Assembly (NCBI GenBank): GCA_012959785.1
Contig: DUCM01000013.1
Span: 1 to 64,000, forward strand
Direction: 5' to 3'
From: Planctomycetota bacterium
GTDB lineage: Bacteria; Planctomycetota; UBA1135; GCA-002686595
DNA: 64,000 bases
In this document: in pieces, positions 61,974 through 64,000 of the stretch
Layout of the letters: each line of letters opens with the position of its first letter
Numbering within the stretch: the first letter of the stretch is position 1
Translations under genes and position numbers: made by a program
Notes under the pieces: generated by a model
The model's input: the letters and a program-made list of their open reading frames with translations, nothing else
Told to the model about the DNA's origin: nothing
Databases searched by the model: none

Positions 61974-63569
61974 TCAGGCGGGAGCGTTGGGGGTGACGCC
62001 AGAAGTCTGGTCCGTGGAACCCGACTCGGCTTGCATTTTCTGACCGGAGAGTCGCACGAAGGCATGGAACAACTTCTGTTCGAGGGGGAAGTTAAAGTTG
62101 TTCCTGCGCAGGCGCCAGCCCGAGATCTTGCGCATCGTTCCTCGCACCACTCCAGCGCCTTCCTTGGCGAGGCCATCGTAGAAGGTAGATGTCGCCCCAT
62201 AGCGCTTCCAGCGCCGGATGACCTCCTCGGGCAGGCCGGTGTCGTTGATCTCGTACTTGTACTCGAGGCAGCTGCCCCATTCGTCGAGGGTGCGCGGCGA
62301 CTGGTAGCCCATTTCGACCGCGGTGCGGTAGTCCTCGCTGCCGGGAATGGCGCGGAAGGGAAAAATGTCGCTCGGCGAGCCGGGAAACATGTGCTTGATC
62401 TTGGCCGCCACTGTGATGGTGTCATTCATCGACTGTTCGTCTTCGCCGGGATAACCGATGATCCACGATACGCCGGTTTGGATTCCCCGTTGGTTCAGGC
62501 TCTTCAGAGCCGGAACCAGGTTATTGCGAATGTCGATCTTCTTCTTGATCCTGGTCTGCTGGGCCTCGCTACCGGCTTCGGCGCCCAGGGCGGCCATGTG
62601 AAAGCGCGACTGGGCCAGGTGATCCAGGGATTCGTCCTTGTAGCGCGCGATGGTCTCGACCTCGTAGGTGCCGTTCCACCAGAAGGGTGAGCCCGCATCG
62701 ACCAGTGCGCCGCAGAACTCGTTCGATCGTTTTTCGTGGACGCCGAAGTTGGCGTCCTGGAAGCGCAGGACATTGAAGTTGAAGCGTTCGTGGCACTCGA
62801 GAATGCGCTCGGCCAGGAGTTTGCCCGGAATGGCCTTCCAGCGCCGCGAAGTGACATCGGGGCTACAGCAAAAGGTGCAGGGCTCGGGGCAGCCGAAGCT
62901 CGAGTAGTAGCTAAAACCGCGCAGCGGTGTCCCGGGCTCCATGTCCCAGGGATCGGCGTACTTGTGGCGCACCTTCCAGCGGCTAGATTTGTCGTTCTGG
63001 AGGGCGACATACTGTTCGAAGTCGATCAGGTGCCAGGGCACATCGGGGATGTCGTCGAAGCCCACCACCAAGCGCTGGGGTGTGTAGTGCGGTTTACCGT
63101 CGCGCTCGACCACCAAGCCCGGGACCTCCGCCAGGTCGGTGCCACTCTCGAGGGCTTGAATGGCCTCCCAAAAAGTGAACTCGCCCTGGCCCAGGCAAAC
63201 CGCATCGGCGATGCCCTCGGCGAAATATTGTTCGGGCAAGACGCTGGGGAACCAGCCGCCCCAGAGAATCGGCAGGTTGGGGAAGCGCTCCCGGATGGCC
63301 CGGGCGACCTCGGCGCCGTGGGCTACCTGATAGCCCAGGATGCAGGAGCTGCCGAAAAGCAGCGCGCCATCACACAACTCCATCAAGCGCTGCATGTAGT
63401 CCTCGTGAACCATGGCGTCCACGATGATCACCTCGTAGCCTTCGCGCTCCGGGATGCCTGCGATCTGCAGGAGCTCCAGGGGCAGCAGGTCGGCGCTGAC
63501 CCGGATTCCCTGGCGGGGGTCCGCCCGGTGGGGCAGGAAGAGGACGATGCGCTGCTTGGATTGGGTCAT
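61974..63569 (-). CDS. B12-binding-domain radical SAM enzyme (copy 1)
   Basis: This 531-residue protein starts at an ATG at 63569 and is a tandem paralogue of the next gene. It shares the pattern VLFLPHRADPRQGIRVSADL, the B12-type domain (VIIVDAMVHEDYMQRL, LWGGWFPSVLPEQYF), CPEPCTFC, RFQDANFGVHEKRSNEF, GAEAGSEAQQTRI and WIIGYPGEDEQSMND. The C-terminus is extended by a low-complexity Ser/Thr/Gly tail. It is the first gene of the leftward operon. The two copies are clearly diverged, so they may act on different intermediates. Confidence 0.88.
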   Translation of the reverse strand: MTQSKQRIVLFLPHRADPRQGIRVSADLLPLELLQIAGIPEREGYEVIIVDAMVHEDYMQRLMELCDGALLFGSSCILGYQVAHGAEVARAIRERFPNLPILWGGWFPSVLPEQYFAEGIADAVCLGQGEFTFWEAIQALESGTDLAEVPGLVVERDGKPHYTPQRLVVGFDDIPDVPWHLIDFEQYVALQNDKSSRWKVRHKYADPWDMEPGTPLRGFSYYSSFGCPEPCTFCCSPDVTSRRWKAIPGKLLAERILECHERFNFNVLRFQDANFGVHEKRSNEFCGALVDAGSPFWWNGTYEVETIARYKDESLDHLAQSRFHMAALGAEAGSEAQQTRIKKKIDIRNNLVPALKSLNQRGIQTGVSWIIGYPGEDEQSMNDTITVAAKIKHMFPGSPSDIFPFRAIPGSEDYRTAVEMGYQSPRTLDEWGSCLEYKYEINDTGLPEEVIRRWKRYGATSTFYDGLAKEGAGVVRGTMRKISGWRLRRNNFNFPLEQKLFHAFVRLSGQKMQAESGSTDQTSGVTPNAPA

Positions 63570-63689
63570 CGAGATGGAGCGTGGGGGTGGGCGCCGGGGC
63601 TGAACCCTTCCGCTTACGGAATGGTATCACCGCCGGGCTCCCCGTGGGGGGCGTTTCGGCGCTCCAGGCGTGGCCCTTGAGACCTCTTC

Positions 63690-63711
63690 TTAGGCTATTT
63701 TTAGGCTATTT
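63690..63711 (+). repeat. 11-nt tandem duplication
   Basis: TTAGGCTATTT occurs twice in direct tandem (63690-63700, 63701-63711) in the 153-bp gap before the right-edge gene. No function is apparent. Confidence 0.75.
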
Positions 63712-63722
63712 GGTGCGAGGGG

Positions 63723-64000
63723 CTAGTAGTTCGCCTGTACCCACTCCGCCCAGGCCTCATCGAACTGGGCATAGCTCATGGAAAAGTGCTCTTTGAAGAG
63801 TTTCCGGTGGGCTTCTGGCATGTTTGAGCCATCGGACAGGTTGGCCGAGTTGCGCCGCGATTTGAGGGCCGCCAGGAAGGCTCCGAAGCGAATTTCCTGG
63901 GTGCTGCGCAGGTACTCGACCATCGACCAGAGTACATAGTGCATGGGCAGGTCGATTTCGCCGTAGCCCTTGAGGCGAATCATAGCGGCCATGCGCGCTC
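63723..64000 (-). CDS. 3' end of an unidentified gene (partial), possibly a peptidase-MA-like protein
   Basis: The frame is open to the right edge, so the gene begins outside the window. The ~92 visible residues read LPMHYVLWSMVEYLRSTQEI, then FKEHFSMSYAQFDEAWAEWV and a final QANY. The HYxLWSxVEYL element and the final DEAWAEWV helix recall planctomycete DUF1570/peptidase-MA-like proteins, but the catalytic part is not visible. The call is weak. Confidence 0.5.
   Translation of the reverse strand, partial: ARMAAMIRLKGYGEIDLPMHYVLWSMVEYLRSTQEIRFGAFLAALKSRRNSANLSDGSNMPEAHRKLFKEHFSMSYAQFDEAWAEWVQANY

Overview
The window looks like chromosomal DNA from a GC-rich planctomycete-type bacterium, perhaps of the marine group that carries many secreted proteins with a shared C-terminal domain. 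Four things point there: a PVC-type membrane-bound dehydrogenase fused to cytochrome c, an ECF-like sigma factor overlapping a very large Ser/Thr kinase, a second TPR kinase, and three secreted proteins ending in the same ~110-residue domain. This taxonomic call is inference; there is no rRNA marker. I saw no tRNA, rRNA, CRISPR array or intact insertion sequence.

1-2.9 kb: a gene end, an unknown secreted or anchored protein, a nickel superoxide dismutase with a signal peptide, and a small membrane protein. 2.9-15.7 kb: a probable catabolic locus. One leftward operon has a CehA/McbA-type PHP hydrolase, an aldehyde dehydrogenase relative and a DUF805-SRPBCC membrane protein. A rightward pair has a sugar-phosphate-isomerase-like TIM barrel and a Gfo/Idh/MocA oxidoreductase. 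It converges on a second leftward operon (enolase superfamily, Old Yellow Enzyme, Nramp-fold transporter without metal ligands, DUF993), whose genes are joined by stop/start overlaps. 15.7-20.9 kb: aconitase B and the PVC dehydrogenase, followed by a perfect 67-bp palindrome. 21-34.4 kb: secreted metalloprotease, Na+/solute symporter pair, histone-H1-like protein, secreted phosphodiesterase, sigma factor/kinase pair and a cohesin-like secreted protein.

34.4-42.9 kb: a frameshifted remnant resembling a heme-copper oxidase, a second CehA-like hydrolase, an unknown protein, a diheme cytochrome, TypA, an exonuclease with a WYL-like tail, and a Fur-family regulator. 43-53.7 kb: a TPR kinase, an unknown protein, a 1218-residue Fe-S flavoprotein, a site-2 protease with CBS domains, three decayed regulator or stress-gene remnants, an intact tandem universal stress protein and an Rrf2 regulator with three cysteines. 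The second half of this stretch resembles a redox/low-oxygen stress island. 53.8-58.2 kb: a chemosensory operon (cheA-cheW-cheY-cheR-cheX-like) without cheB or a receptor. 58.4-63.6 kb: a compact operon of two tandem B12-binding-type radical SAM enzymes, a SenB-like selenosugar synthase, a 67-codon gene and a class I glutamine amidotransferase. The right edge holds the end of one more gene.

The best candidates for undescribed biology are the SenB/radical-SAM operon and the converging catabolic locus with the unusual Nramp-fold transporter.
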